A model generated the notes under the pieces. That model ran no database searches. It saw only the letters and a list, made by a program, of their open reading frames with translations, and was not told the origin of the DNA. From positions 124,001-188,000 of the forward strand of contig CAKUZR010000004.1 of assembly GCA_934718065.1 (NCBI GenBank): a DNA stretch of 64,000 nt. The letters are read 5' to 3'. Every line of letters begins with the position of its first letter. Position 1 is the first letter of the stretch. The position numbers and the translations under genes are program-made. Positions 9,646 through 16,910 of the stretch are shown in pieces. Source of the stretch: an uncultured Treponema sp. (lineage in GTDB: Bacteria; Spirochaetota; Spirochaetia; Treponematales; Treponemataceae).

Positions 9646-9678
9646 TATTTTGACATATTGACTAAAAATGTCAAAATA
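9646..9678. promoter_or_regulatory. 11-bp inverted repeat upstream of fabF, candidate operator
   Basis: Perfect arms TATTTTGACAT (9646-9656) and ATGTCAAAATA (9668-9678) separated by 11 bp, ending 8 bp before the fabF -35. The core TGACA-N13-TGTCA recurs with the same spacing at 33097-33119, upstream of the long-chain acyl-CoA synthetase. Confidence 0.6.
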
Positions 9679-9686
9679 ATTTATTC

Positions 9687-9714
9687 TTGAAAGATAATAT
9701 ATTTGGGATATAAT
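9687..9714 (+). promoter_or_regulatory. fabF promoter
   Basis: TTGAAA (9687-9692), 16-bp spacer, TATAAT (9709-9714). The predicted start is near 9721, giving a short leader with GGGAG before the ATG at 9745. Confidence 0.7.
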
Positions 9715-9744
9715 TCTTTTAACACGAAAAAAATGGGAGCAAAA

Positions 9745-11007
9745 ATGGAACGACGTCGGGTTGTGGTTACAGGTTTAGGTGCTGTAAGTCCCGTTGGAAA
9801 TAATGTGAATGAAAGCTGGGAATCGATAAAGGCGGGAAAGTGCGGAGCTGATAAAATCACTCTTTTTGATGCGTCTGATTATCCAGTTCAAATTGATGCG
9901 GAAGTAAAGAATTTCAATATAGAGCAGTACGGACTTGAAAAGAAAATTCTTAGAAAAATAAACCGTCAGACAAGATTTTTGCTTGGCGCGAGCATTGAAG
10001 CGGTTTCGGATGCCGGATATACAAAAGAAACAATTGGAAATGAAAACGTTGGAATTGTGAACGGCGTTGGAATCGGGCTTAATGAAGCGGTTGAGTCTGG
10101 CTACAAAAAATATGATGACCCGAATGCGGGCGTGAACCGCTTGCCGCCTTTGACAGCTCCGCTTGCGTTGAACAACGAGGCTTCCGCGAATGTCAGCATG
10201 TATTTTAATATTCAGGGGCCGGCGTGGACTCTGTCTACAGCTTGTTCTTCTGGAACTGATTCTATAGGGCTCGCGCTGGATATGATAAGGCTCGGCCGCG
10301 TTGATATGGCTCTAGCCTGCGGCTCTGACGCGAATATTACAGGATTCAACGTTGGGTGCTACCAGGTTCTGCAGGCGCTTACGCAGGCTTTCAATGATAA
10401 TCCTAAGGCAGCGAGCCGCCCGTTTGACAAAAATCGTTCTGGTTTTGTAATGGGTGAAGGCGCGGCTGTTTTGGTTCTTGAGGAGCTTGAGCACGCAAAA
10501 GCCCGCGGCGCGAAAATTTATGCGGAAGTCGCTGGCTTCGGGGCTTCAAGCGATGCTTACCATATTACAGCACCGCGCGAAGATGGTTCTGGCGGCGCGA
10601 AAGCCATGCAGATTGCGTTGGAAGATGCCGGACTGAAGCCGGAGCAGATTCAGTATTACAATGCGCATGGAACTTCCACAAGCGCAAACGATTCCGCTGA
10701 AACAAAAATGCTGAAAAATGTTTTTGGCGATTATGCGTACAAGCTGCATATTTCTTCAACAAAATCTGAAACTGGCCACATGATTGGCGCGGCCGGAACA
10801 ATGGAAGCGATTGTCTGCGTAAAGGCAATTGAGGAAGGTTTTGTGCCTCCGACAGCGAATCTTGACGAGCCGGATTTGGAACACGGCTGCGATTTGGATT
10901 ATACTCCAAAAACAGGCGTGAAATGCGATATTGATGTTGCCGCAAGCTGTTCGCTTGGTTTTGGCGGACACAACGGATGCATTATATTGAAGAAATACAA
11001 GGCGTAG
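9745..11007 (+). CDS. fabF: 3-oxoacyl-[acyl carrier protein] synthase II
   Basis: A 420-residue condensing enzyme of type II fatty acid synthesis. It joins malonyl-ACP to a growing acyl-ACP. The Cys-His-His triad is visible: Cys167 in STACSSG, His308 in NAHGTST and His345 in ETGHMIGAAG, all at spacings normal for FabF. An upstream in-frame start at 9703 would place the promoter inside the gene, so 9745 with its GGGAG site is chosen. The gene is followed after 119 bp, containing a structured repeat, by the enoyl reductase fabV. The two are likely co-transcribed as a condensation/reduction pair under the inverted-repeat operator upstream. Confidence 0.95.
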   Translation: MERRRVVVTGLGAVSPVGNNVNESWESIKAGKCGADKITLFDASDYPVQIDAEVKNFNIEQYGLEKKILRKINRQTRFLLGASIEAVSDAGYTKETIGNENVGIVNGVGIGLNEAVESGYKKYDDPNAGVNRLPPLTAPLALNNEASANVSMYFNIQGPAWTLSTACSSGTDSIGLALDMIRLGRVDMALACGSDANITGFNVGCYQVLQALTQAFNDNPKAASRPFDKNRSGFVMGEGAAVLVLEELEHAKARGAKIYAEVAGFGASSDAYHITAPREDGSGGAKAMQIALEDAGLKPEQIQYYNAHGTSTSANDSAETKMLKNVFGDYAYKLHISSTKSETGHMIGAAGTMEAIVCVKAIEEGFVPPTANLDEPDLEHGCDLDYTPKTGVKCDIDVAASCSLGFGGHNGCIILKKYKA

Positions 11008-11016
11008 AATAATTTC

Positions 11017-11090
11017 GGGGCGTTGCGGGGTGTCCCCGCTAGAGGGGGCAGGCGGCAACGAAGTGCCGCCGAGGGGCAGACGCCCCTTTT
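11017..11090. repeat. Foldable dispersed repeat A, copy 1 (between fabF and fabV)
   Basis: A GC-rich, three-stem element. The closing stem is GGGGCGT (11017-11023) / ACGCCCC (11080-11086), enclosing hairpins GCGGGG-tgt-CCCCGC and GGCGGCA-N6-TGCCGCC. A related sequence lies on the other strand at 34986-35075 and a degenerate piece at 36814-36847. The closing stem is followed by TTTT, so it might also attenuate fabV transcription. Confidence 0.7.
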
Positions 11091-11126
11091 GAATATAAAA
11101 TATAGAAGAATTTTAAGGAGTTAAAA

Positions 11127-12380
11127 ATGCCAGTTATTAAACCAATGGTAAGAAGCAGTATGTGTATTAATTCGCATCCTGTTGGATGTGCCAAAGATAC
11201 AGAGCGTCAGATTGCTTATGTAAAGGCACAGAAAGCTAAGCGCGGAACAAAAAGTGTAAAGGAAGGCGGAAAGGGACCTGAGCTGGTTTTGGTTCTTGGA
11301 TGTTCAACAGGTTATGGTCTTGCGAGCCGCATTGCCGCTGCTTTTGAATATGGAGCTGACACAATTGGTGTTTCTTTTGAAAAGGCTGCTACAGACAAAA
11401 AAGGCGGAACTCCGGGCTGGTACAATAATGCCGCGTTCGACCGTGCCGCCGCAAAGAACGGGCTTTTTGCAAAGACTTTCAGCGCGGATGCGTACTCAAA
11501 TGAAACTCGCACGATGATTATTGATGAAATCAAGAAGACTGGAAAAAAAGTTGACCTGATTGTTTATTCTCTTGCGTCGCCGGTTCGTTCTGACCCTGAA
11601 AAAATTGACCCGGCAACTGGCCAGCACGTTCTTTACAAGTCGGTTATCAAGCCGATTGGAAAAACTTATGCCGGAAAAGCGATAGACATTATGTCTGAAA
11701 CTTTGAAGGATGCCGCTGCCGAGCCTGCCACAGAAGAAGAAATTGCAAATACTGTAAAAGTTATGGGCGGCGAAGACTGGCAGCTTTGGATTGACGCTTT
11801 GCAGAATGCCGGCGTTTTAAACAATGGATGCAGAACTGTTGCGTATTCTTATATTGGGCCGAAGCTGAGTCACGCGATTTACCGCGACGGAACTATCGGC
11901 CAGGCGAAAAAAGATTTGGAGGCGACTGCGTACCGTTTGAACGAGCAGCTCCAGAAATCTGTTGGAGGCGCGGCTTACGTTTCTGTTAATAAGGGGCTTG
12001 TTACACGTTCTTCTGCGGTAATTCCGATTATTTCGCTTTATCTTTCGGTTTTGTTCAAGGTTATGAAGGCTAAGGGAACTCACGAAGGGTGCATTGAGCA
12101 GATGGAGCGTCTGTTCGCTGAACGGCTGTTCACTGGCGCAGACGGCGCGGCTGGAAAAGTTCCGGTTGATTCAGAAAATAGAATCCGCGTTGATGACTGG
12201 GAAATGGCAGACGATGTTCAGGCGGAAGTTGCTAAGCTTATGGACGGCGTTACCCAGGAAAATCTTGCGGAACGCTGCGACCTTGAAGGCTACAAGCATG
12301 ACTTCCTTAATATCAACGGCTTTGATGTTGAAGGCGTTGACTACGACAAGGAAATTACAGATATGTCCGCATTGGACTAA
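11127..12380 (+). CDS. fabV: trans-2-enoyl-ACP/CoA reductase, FabV/TER type
   Basis: A 417-residue reductase of the FabV/TER family that uses NADH to reduce the trans-2 double bond of enoyl-ACP or enoyl-CoA. The nucleotide-binding glycine motif is LGCSTGYGLASRIAAAF. The family active site Tyr-x8-Lys is seen as Tyr252 in AIYRDGTIGQAKK. The enzyme of this family from Treponema denticola is well characterised and essentially irreversible; here the neighbour fabF favours a role in fatty acid synthesis. TAAGGAG precedes the ATG. The 3' end overlaps the convergent zinc-ribbon gene by 26 bp. Confidence 0.95.
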   Translation: MPVIKPMVRSSMCINSHPVGCAKDTERQIAYVKAQKAKRGTKSVKEGGKGPELVLVLGCSTGYGLASRIAAAFEYGADTIGVSFEKAATDKKGGTPGWYNNAAFDRAAAKNGLFAKTFSADAYSNETRTMIIDEIKKTGKKVDLIVYSLASPVRSDPEKIDPATGQHVLYKSVIKPIGKTYAGKAIDIMSETLKDAAAEPATEEEIANTVKVMGGEDWQLWIDALQNAGVLNNGCRTVAYSYIGPKLSHAIYRDGTIGQAKKDLEATAYRLNEQLQKSVGGAAYVSVNKGLVTRSSAVIPIISLYLSVLFKVMKAKGTHEGCIEQMERLFAERLFTGADGAAGKVPVDSENRIRVDDWEMADDVQAEVAKLMDGVTQENLAERCDLEGYKHDFLNINGFDVEGVDYDKEITDMSALD

Positions 12381-12837
12381 TGTGATTTGCTGAATTATGC
12401 CGAGGAATTGCGTGTTCCCCGGCATTTTTTTTATGTCTGTTGCAGTTCCCGCAGCCGTTTACAATTACGTGCGGCGTTCCGCTTTTTGTTTTGTTGAACC
12501 GCCTTGCCAAAAGGTACTGCTGCTGTCCAACGTCTTTTTTGCATACCGGGCAGGTTCGTCTTGTGCCGGGCTCGCAGCGCGGAAAACAGTGCGGGCAGCC
12601 GTAGATGTAGCAAATCTGGTCGTTCATCTGGCCGTTTGTTGTAAAAACTTTTGAAACAATGTTTTCGCCCGGAAGCAGCGGAGTTCCGCATACCGGGCAG
12701 TTTACCAAACTGACTGAGCCTTTGCTGCGCTTTTTGTTTTTTGCCGCGGCTTTTGATTTTGGGAAATATATTTTTCCAAAATACATCAATGCCGCAATGA
12801 GCGCTACTGCGGCAATTCCCATAAAAAGAAAATCCAT
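12355..12837 (-). CDS. Membrane-anchored zinc-ribbon protein, unknown function
   Basis: A 160-residue protein with one N-terminal membrane segment (about residues 4-25, GIAAVALIAALMYFG), a basic stretch, then paired Cys motifs: CPVCG, CPHC, CPVCK and CGNC. These suggest two zinc ribbons on the cytosolic side. I do not recognise a named family. Its start codon overlaps the stop of the upstream ThyX-like gene by one base (TAATG), so the two are translationally coupled. Its last codons overlap fabV on the opposite strand and contain the fabV terminator. Confidence 0.7.
   Translation of the reverse strand: MDFLFMGIAAVALIAALMYFGKIYFPKSKAAAKNKKRSKGSVSLVNCPVCGTPLLPGENIVSKVFTTNGQMNDQICYIYGCPHCFPRCEPGTRRTCPVCKKDVGQQQYLLARRFNKTKSGTPHVIVNGCGNCNRHKKNAGEHAIPRHNSANHISPMRTYL
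12396..12431 (+). terminator. fabV terminator inside the convergent gene
   Basis: Stem ATGCCGAGGAA / TTCCCCGGCAT with one mismatch, 7-nt loop, followed by eight T. It lies within the 3' coding part of the opposite-strand gene. Confidence 0.75.
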
Positions 12838-13460
12838 TATTTTTTAGGCAAAGTGATTAGGCTGCTCTGCGGAAGCGATTCTATCCAGCGGCAGAATTCG
12901 TGCCATTCATCAAGCCGGTGGTTTTTGCGGGTCTCGTAAATCCCCTGAAGAACCTGGTAGTTCAGCTGAACAGTTGCCTTCTGGTTCAGCGAAGCCGGCA
13001 GAAGCTGAATCATCTGCCACCAGTCGTCCTTGTTTTTTGAATCATTGAAACGGTCGCGCGCGGCATTTATTGTTGCAATCAAAATATCGAGCGTCTTTAA
13101 AGATTCCTCGCTCAGGTGTTCGCAGGAAAAATCTTCCCGCGTAAATTCTTTCGCCTGAACTTTGTGCATTGTGGAGCAGCTGTTTCTTACAGTTCCCACT
13201 TTGTAGGTGTCCATTTCCGCCCACCAGTATCTTGGAGCCGTTATGTCAAACTGAACAGTTATGTATCTAAGGAATTTCGCGTGGCTCGGCCCGGAACGGC
13301 TAAGGCGGTCCATCAGCTCAATGTCCGCAGGACCAGCAATATATTTTCCGGTTGAAGAGTCGTAGCGGCTGTCGCTTTTGTCCCAGCTGTTAAAAGAATT
13401 TCTCATTCCGCGGATAGCGGCTTCCCATCCGAAAATCTCTGTTTTTTCAATTTTAATCAT
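12837..13460 (-). CDS. ThyX-like protein lacking the ThyX motif, unknown function
   Basis: A 207-residue protein seen widely in phages and anaerobes as a hypothetical. The order of its conserved stretches recalls flavin-dependent thymidylate synthase. FLRYITVQFDITAPRYWW sits where ThyX has its substrate helix. TYKVGTVRNSCSTMHK replaces the RHRxxSxNxxSxR signature. LPASLNQKATVQLNY and RLDEWHEFCRWI match the C-terminal ThyX pattern. Because the catalytic signature is absent, thymidylate synthase activity is not claimed. It is coupled by a one-base overlap to the zinc-ribbon gene downstream. The ThyX resemblance is by eye only. Confidence 0.6.
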   Translation of the reverse strand: MIKIEKTEIFGWEAAIRGMRNSFNSWDKSDSRYDSSTGKYIAGPADIELMDRLSRSGPSHAKFLRYITVQFDITAPRYWWAEMDTYKVGTVRNSCSTMHKVQAKEFTREDFSCEHLSEESLKTLDILIATINAARDRFNDSKNKDDWWQMIQLLPASLNQKATVQLNYQVLQGIYETRKNHRLDEWHEFCRWIESLPQSSLITLPKK

Positions 13461-13492
13461 TTTTCGTCCTGCTTTGATGTAGTTTTTGAATT

Positions 13493-14068
13493 TTATGAAT
13501 TTGTTAAGTCGCCTGAAATATCGTCCATAACTTGAACCGGCTCCTGAACGAGCGGCTTGTTCTTGATATAGAAAACAACGAATGCAGCTCCTACGATAAT
13601 CAGGGCAATCCCCGCAATCCGCACAAGAGCTGTTCCGATGTTCACCGGAATCAGAATCATTACCAAGGCAAGAAGAATTGAAATAACAGCCTCGGTTATA
13701 AACTGCCTTCTGTCAATATTCGTGTTCTGAAGCTTCCCGCAGGAAAACAAAAGGAGCGCCGAGCCAACCAGAAGATAAACCGCCAGAACATAAAGCATTA
13801 CCGTCCAGAGCATTTCAGCGAACCGCAACGGAAGAAAAAACGCCAGAAGCCCCACAACAATGCTGAGCATTCCGCGGATAATCACCGAATATTGAAAAGC
13901 CGCGTCTGGAAAAAGCTTACGAGTGTAGACAAGCTGGTAAATTCCGTTTGCAACAGCTTCAATTCCAAGAATTATTACAACCGCCTTTATGCAACCAGCC
14001 GGAGTAATAGTCATTATCAAACCAACAACTGCAAGAATAATTCCAAGCAGCAAACTATTTTTCTTCAT
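13493..14068 (-). CDS. HdeD/DUF308-family membrane protein
   Basis: A 191-residue protein made of about six hydrophobic segments in pairs (for example SLLLGIILAVVGLIMTITPA and VISILLALVMILIPVNIGT), as in the DUF308/HdeD family. HdeD is linked to acid resistance in enterobacteria, but the function of most members is unknown. GAGGAG lies close before the ATG. It probably heads a three-gene unit with the ThyX-like and zinc-ribbon genes, 32 bp downstream of it. Confidence 0.75.
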   Translation of the reverse strand: MKKNSLLLGIILAVVGLIMTITPAGCIKAVVIILGIEAVANGIYQLVYTRKLFPDAAFQYSVIIRGMLSIVVGLLAFFLPLRFAEMLWTVMLYVLAVYLLVGSALLLFSCGKLQNTNIDRRQFITEAVISILLALVMILIPVNIGTALVRIAGIALIIVGAAFVVFYIKNKPLVQEPVQVMDDISGDLTNS

Positions 14069-14150
14069 AGCTCCTCCACACCTATAAATATAACATAAAT
14101 TCCGAAGATTTGTATATCAGCACAAATACGAGTTTTAAATTTTTGCATCC

Positions 14151-14290
14151 GGGTGGCTTTTGGCCGGCTCGCGAAGCTCGCCAGCCAAAACCAGGCTTTC
14201 CAGGGTTGCGGCTTCCGCCTCCATTGCTCCGCAAAAACTTCGTTTTTGTTCCGCAACGCGCTCCGCGCGCCCTTTCAATCCTTGCCACGT
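14151..14290 (-). repeat. Foldable dispersed repeat B, copy 1
   Basis: About 140 bp found in four clear copies in the window: here, 23871-24011, 30850-30988, and a shorter form at 37428-37536; a variant lies at 18050-18170. Read on the minus strand it opens with GTGGC and closes with GCCAC. Inside are GTTGCGG paired with CCGCAAC, and the hairpins CGCG-CGGAG-CGCG, AAAAAC-GAA-GTTTTT and a long GGCTTTTGGC-type stem. It fills most of the 331 bp between the DUF308 gene and the tRNA operon; apart from the tRNA promoter I see nothing else there. Confidence 0.75.
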
Positions 14291-14353
14291 CCGCGGTTTT
14301 GCGCTGAATCTGTAAAAAAAAATAAAAATTTTTGCTTTTTTTTGATTTTCCTG

Positions 14354-14382
14354 TTGACATCAAATGTTATTTCTTATATCTT
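14354..14382 (+). promoter_or_regulatory. tRNA operon promoter
   Basis: TTGACA (14354-14359), 17-bp spacer, TATCTT (14377-14382), 17 bp before the first tRNA. Confidence 0.65.
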
Positions 14383-14399
14383 ATGTATACATCTTTTTT

Positions 14400-14485
14400 G
14401 GAGCGATACCAAAGCGGTCGTACTGGGGCGGTCTTGAAAACCGTTGATCTTCACGGGTCCGGGGGTTCGAATCCCTCTCGCTCCG
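14400..14485 (+). tRNA. tRNA-Ser (anticodon TGA)
   Basis: Acceptor arms GGAGCGA / TCGCTCC, discriminator G, long variable arm typical of serine tRNA, anticodon loop CTTGAAA giving TGA, and T-arm GGTTCGAATCC. Reads UCN codons. CCA is not encoded. Confidence 0.95.
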
Positions 14486-14491
14486 ATAGCT

Positions 14492-14578
14492 GGAGGTGTG
14501 GTAGAGCGGTAATACAACGGATTGCTAATCCGTCAGTTCCTTAAAAGGGCTGGGCAGGTTCAACTCCTGTCGCCTCCG
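14492..14578 (+). tRNA. tRNA-Ser (anticodon GCT)
   Basis: Acceptor arms GGAGG.. / ..CCTCC, discriminator G, anticodon stem ACGGATT-GCT-AATCCGT, and a long variable arm. Reads AGC/AGU. It starts 6 bp after the previous tRNA, so the two must be cut from one precursor. CCA is not encoded. Confidence 0.95.
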
Positions 14579-14610
14579 AAATCACACAGCTTTAGCTGGC
14601 ATATTTGAAT

Positions 14611-14685
14611 GAGATTGTAGCTCAGCTGGATTAGAGCACCACCCTGCGGAGGTGGGGGTCGCACGTTCGAATCGTGTCAGTCTCA
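14611..14685 (+). tRNA. tRNA-Arg (anticodon GCG)
   Basis: Acceptor arms GAGATTG / CAGTCTC, discriminator A, D-loop with A20, anticodon stem CCACC / GGTGG and loop CTGCGGA, giving GCG. Both main arginine identity bases (A20, C35) are present. Most bacteria use ACG (inosine-modified) for CGU/CGC, so a GCG tRNA is unusual. CCA is not encoded. Confidence 0.9.
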
Positions 14686-14694
14686 AGGCTAGTG

Positions 14695-14724
14695 AAAACC
14701 TGTCTGTTTTTGACAGGTTTTTTT
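14695..14724 (+). terminator. tRNA operon terminator
   Basis: Perfect 10-bp stem AAAACCTGTC / GACAGGTTTT with a 7-nt loop and a T run. Its loop and right arm also supply the TTGACA of the next promoter. Confidence 0.9.
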
Positions 14725-14738
14725 ATTTATACTATAAT
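14710..14738 (+). promoter_or_regulatory. SRP RNA promoter, overlapping the tRNA terminator
   Basis: Consensus TTGACA (14710-14715), 17-bp spacer, consensus TATAAT (14733-14738). The -35 lies in the right half of the preceding terminator hairpin. Confidence 0.8.
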
Positions 14739-14752
14739 TGCTTTAAAAAATT

Positions 14753-14876
14753 GAACCCTTTGATGAGTCCAGATGCCTTTCAAAGCAACCTTCAAAACTC
14801 CGCCAGGACGGGAACGTAGCAACGGTATGAAGTTTTTGCTTGTGCTTAGGATTATCTGGGCTCTTCAAAGGGTTTT
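14753..14876 (+). ncRNA. ffs: 4.5S-type signal recognition particle RNA
   Basis: The tip of the hairpin has the SRP domain IV signature CAGG-ACG-GGAA-CGT-AGCA: the asymmetric loop that binds Ffh, capped by a GGAA tetraloop. The two halves of the transcript pair along their length. AACCCTTTGA..GAG.CCAGAT pairs with ATCTGG.CTC.TCAAAGGGTT, and AAGCAA..CTTCA pairs with TGAAG..TTGCTT. The RNA works with Ffh and FtsY to bring nascent membrane proteins to the translocon. It is the small bacterial form without an Alu domain. A T-rich tract at 14873-14890 ends the transcript just before the pyrC stop. Confidence 0.92.
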
Positions 14877-14895
14877 GTTTTGTTTTTTTTTGCTG

Positions 14896-16434
14896 CTATT
14901 TTTCAAAAACTTTTTTTCCGCTGATGAAAACAGCTTTTACAGTTCCGGACAAAACTTTTCCTTCAAAAGGAGTCGCTTTTCCTTTGCTGCAGAAATGCTG
15001 CGGCTCAACTTTCCATTCTTCGTCCGGGTTTACAAGCGTTAAATCCGCGTCGAAACCGGTTTTCAGCAAGCCTTTGTTCAACTTTAAAATTCTTGCCGGG
15101 TTTGCGGACATAAGCTGGGAAAGTTTTTTTGCGGAAATCTGGCCTTCTTTTACAAGCTTTGTGTTGCACACGCCGAAGCTTGTTTCAAGCCCTGTGAATC
15201 CCGGCGCTCCTGCAGCCTTGTCTTCCGCGGTGTGCGGCGCGTGGTCTGTTGAAATGCAGTCCACAGTTCCGTCGCGGATTGCTTCAATCAGCGCGAGCCG
15301 GTCGGTTTCCGGGCGAAGCGGCGGATTTACCAGCGCGCGGATGTAAGGCTCGCCTGTTCCGCAAAGCCCCAGATGGTGCGGAGTTACTTCGCAAGTTACA
15401 GAAAAAGCAGCGGCGCAGGGCTCGGCATACATTCGCGGCTCCGCATTTTCAGCCTTTTCATTTTCGTTGTGGCTGCAAGCTGATTTCGCCAGCTGCCTGA
15501 AAAATTCCGCATTTTTTACGGCAATCTTTTGCTTTGCGAGGCGGATTGCTTCAATTGACTTTTCCGTGCTGACATGGCACAGATGGATGTGGCAGCCTGC
15601 GTTTTCCGCAAGCTCCAGATTCCGTTCTGTGGAAATATCTTCTGCAAGCGCAAGAAGTTCGTTCGCCTTGGAAAGCTCGTCCTGAATTTCTTCCATTGCC
15701 TGTTCCGGCGCTTCTTTTTGATTTTTTGAAATTCCCCAGGCTGAAAGATTGTATTCCTTCATTATATCCAGGGCTTTTTTTCTTAAAGGCCGGGCGGCTG
15801 CGGCAAGCTCAGGATCTTCGCAGTGGCAGGCGACAATCATTCCTTTTTTTGCGGCGGTTTTCATTCCTTCAAGCATAATTGCGCTGGAAGCAACTTCCTT
15901 TCCGTCTTCTGAAATTACAGGAACTTCCGCGGAATTTATTTCTTCAAGATGGGAAACGTCCTTTCCTTCAAAATTTCTTGTTATGGAGCAGACTTGGAAC
16001 ATATTCGCGAGGTTCAGCGCTTTTGCCCTTTCCCGGATTTCTTTTGCCTGCGCCGCGGTTGAAGTTACAGGATTTGTGTTCGGCATTGCTACAACAGTTC
16101 CGTAGCCGCCTGCAGCCGCTGCGTTAAGCCCGGAATTCAAGTCTTCTTTCTGGGTGAGTCCAGGATCGCGCAGATGAACGTGCAAGTCAATGAAACTCGG
16201 CGTTACGGTAAGTCCGTTCGCGTTGAAAAATTCGACCGCGGAATTTTCGCTGAATCCGTTTTCCTTTAGGATTGCCCTGGCCGGCGCGGAAACAGATTCC
16301 TCCGTGCTGAAGCAGCCCTGGAAAACGGCACAGATTTTTCCTTTAATTGAAAGAACTGCTCCCGGCGCGTCAGTTTCTTCATCAAGCAGCCGCGCATTGT
16401 AGATAAGCAGAATTTCTGGCTCTTGGGTTTTCAT
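14896..16434 (-). CDS. pyrC: Dihydroorotase
   Basis: A 512-residue class I type dihydroorotase, the third step of pyrimidine synthesis (carbamoyl-aspartate to dihydroorotate). The metal-binding motif DLHVHLRDPG, GTVVAMPNTNP, and the late TDHAPHTAEDKAA are all present. It is about 80 residues longer than usual. Much of the extra length is a segment before EVTPHHLGLCG that is rich in Ala, Glu and Asn (about residues 310-345). The start overlaps the pyrI stop by one base (TAATG), giving tight coupling in the order pyrB-pyrI-pyrC. Confidence 0.93.
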   Translation of the reverse strand: MKTQEPEILLIYNARLLDEETDAPGAVLSIKGKICAVFQGCFSTEESVSAPARAILKENGFSENSAVEFFNANGLTVTPSFIDLHVHLRDPGLTQKEDLNSGLNAAAAGGYGTVVAMPNTNPVTSTAAQAKEIRERAKALNLANMFQVCSITRNFEGKDVSHLEEINSAEVPVISEDGKEVASSAIMLEGMKTAAKKGMIVACHCEDPELAAAARPLRKKALDIMKEYNLSAWGISKNQKEAPEQAMEEIQDELSKANELLALAEDISTERNLELAENAGCHIHLCHVSTEKSIEAIRLAKQKIAVKNAEFFRQLAKSACSHNENEKAENAEPRMYAEPCAAAFSVTCEVTPHHLGLCGTGEPYIRALVNPPLRPETDRLALIEAIRDGTVDCISTDHAPHTAEDKAAGAPGFTGLETSFGVCNTKLVKEGQISAKKLSQLMSANPARILKLNKGLLKTGFDADLTLVNPDEEWKVEPQHFCSKGKATPFEGKVLSGTVKAVFISGKKVFEK

Positions 16435-16886
16435 TACGCTTTCTCCACAACAGTTCCGTCTTCGCCGGCTTTGTACATTGTGTCGCAGTATTCGCAGCGG
16501 TAAAGACCTTTCGCTTTGTCAACAAGAAGGAATGTCGGCTTTACATAAGTTTCTGTCGCCGTTATGCAGCGCGGATTTTTGCATTTGAAAACATTCTGGA
16601 TTCTGGAAGGAAGCTCCATTTTTATTTTTCTGACAATTTTTTCATTCTGGATTACGTTCACGCTGATGTTCGGGTCGATGAACCCAAGCACTGAAAAGTC
16701 GATGTCCATTACGTTTTCAATTTTGATGATGTCTTTTTTTCCTGTTTTTTTTGAAGGCGCGTTCATTATCAGCGCGGAGCAGAACGATGATTTGTCAAGT
16801 CCGAGCCACTGGAAAATTCTCCAGCCGGAGCCAGCCCTGATGTGGTCAATTACAAGACCGTTTTTTATAGAATCGATATTTAACAT
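16434..16886 (-). CDS. pyrI: Aspartate carbamoyltransferase regulatory subunit
   Basis: A 150-residue PyrI with an N-terminal nucleotide-binding domain ([18 protein letters not shown]) and a C-terminal zinc domain with the four cysteines in CKNPRC and CEYC. In the holoenzyme it carries ATP/CTP allostery to PyrB. Lies 24 bp after pyrB and overlaps pyrC by one base. Its presence predicts a class B, feedback-controlled ATCase. Confidence 0.95.
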   Translation of the reverse strand: MLNIDSIKNGLVIDHIRAGSGWRIFQWLGLDKSSFCSALIMNAPSKKTGKKDIIKIENVMDIDFSVLGFIDPNISVNVIQNEKIVRKIKMELPSRIQNVFKCKNPRCITATETYVKPTFLLVDKAKGLYRCEYCDTMYKAGEDGTVVEKA

Positions 16887-16910
16887 AATTTCCTCTTTTT
16901 ACACTTCTGG

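Noticed and set aside
9745..12380. Polyketide or butyrate-forming cluster around fabF-fabV
   Set aside because: No acyl carrier protein, thiolase, crotonase or acyl-CoA dehydrogenase gene is nearby; ordinary fatty acid synthesis is the simpler reading.
14151..14290. Integron attC site
   Set aside because: The paired ends GTTGCGG/CCGCAAC do not fit the GTTRRRY/RYYYAAC core, and there is no integrase or cassette array.
14773..15346. Plus-strand frames over the end of pyrC
   Set aside because: They are antisense to a clear dihydroorotase and overlap the SRP RNA.
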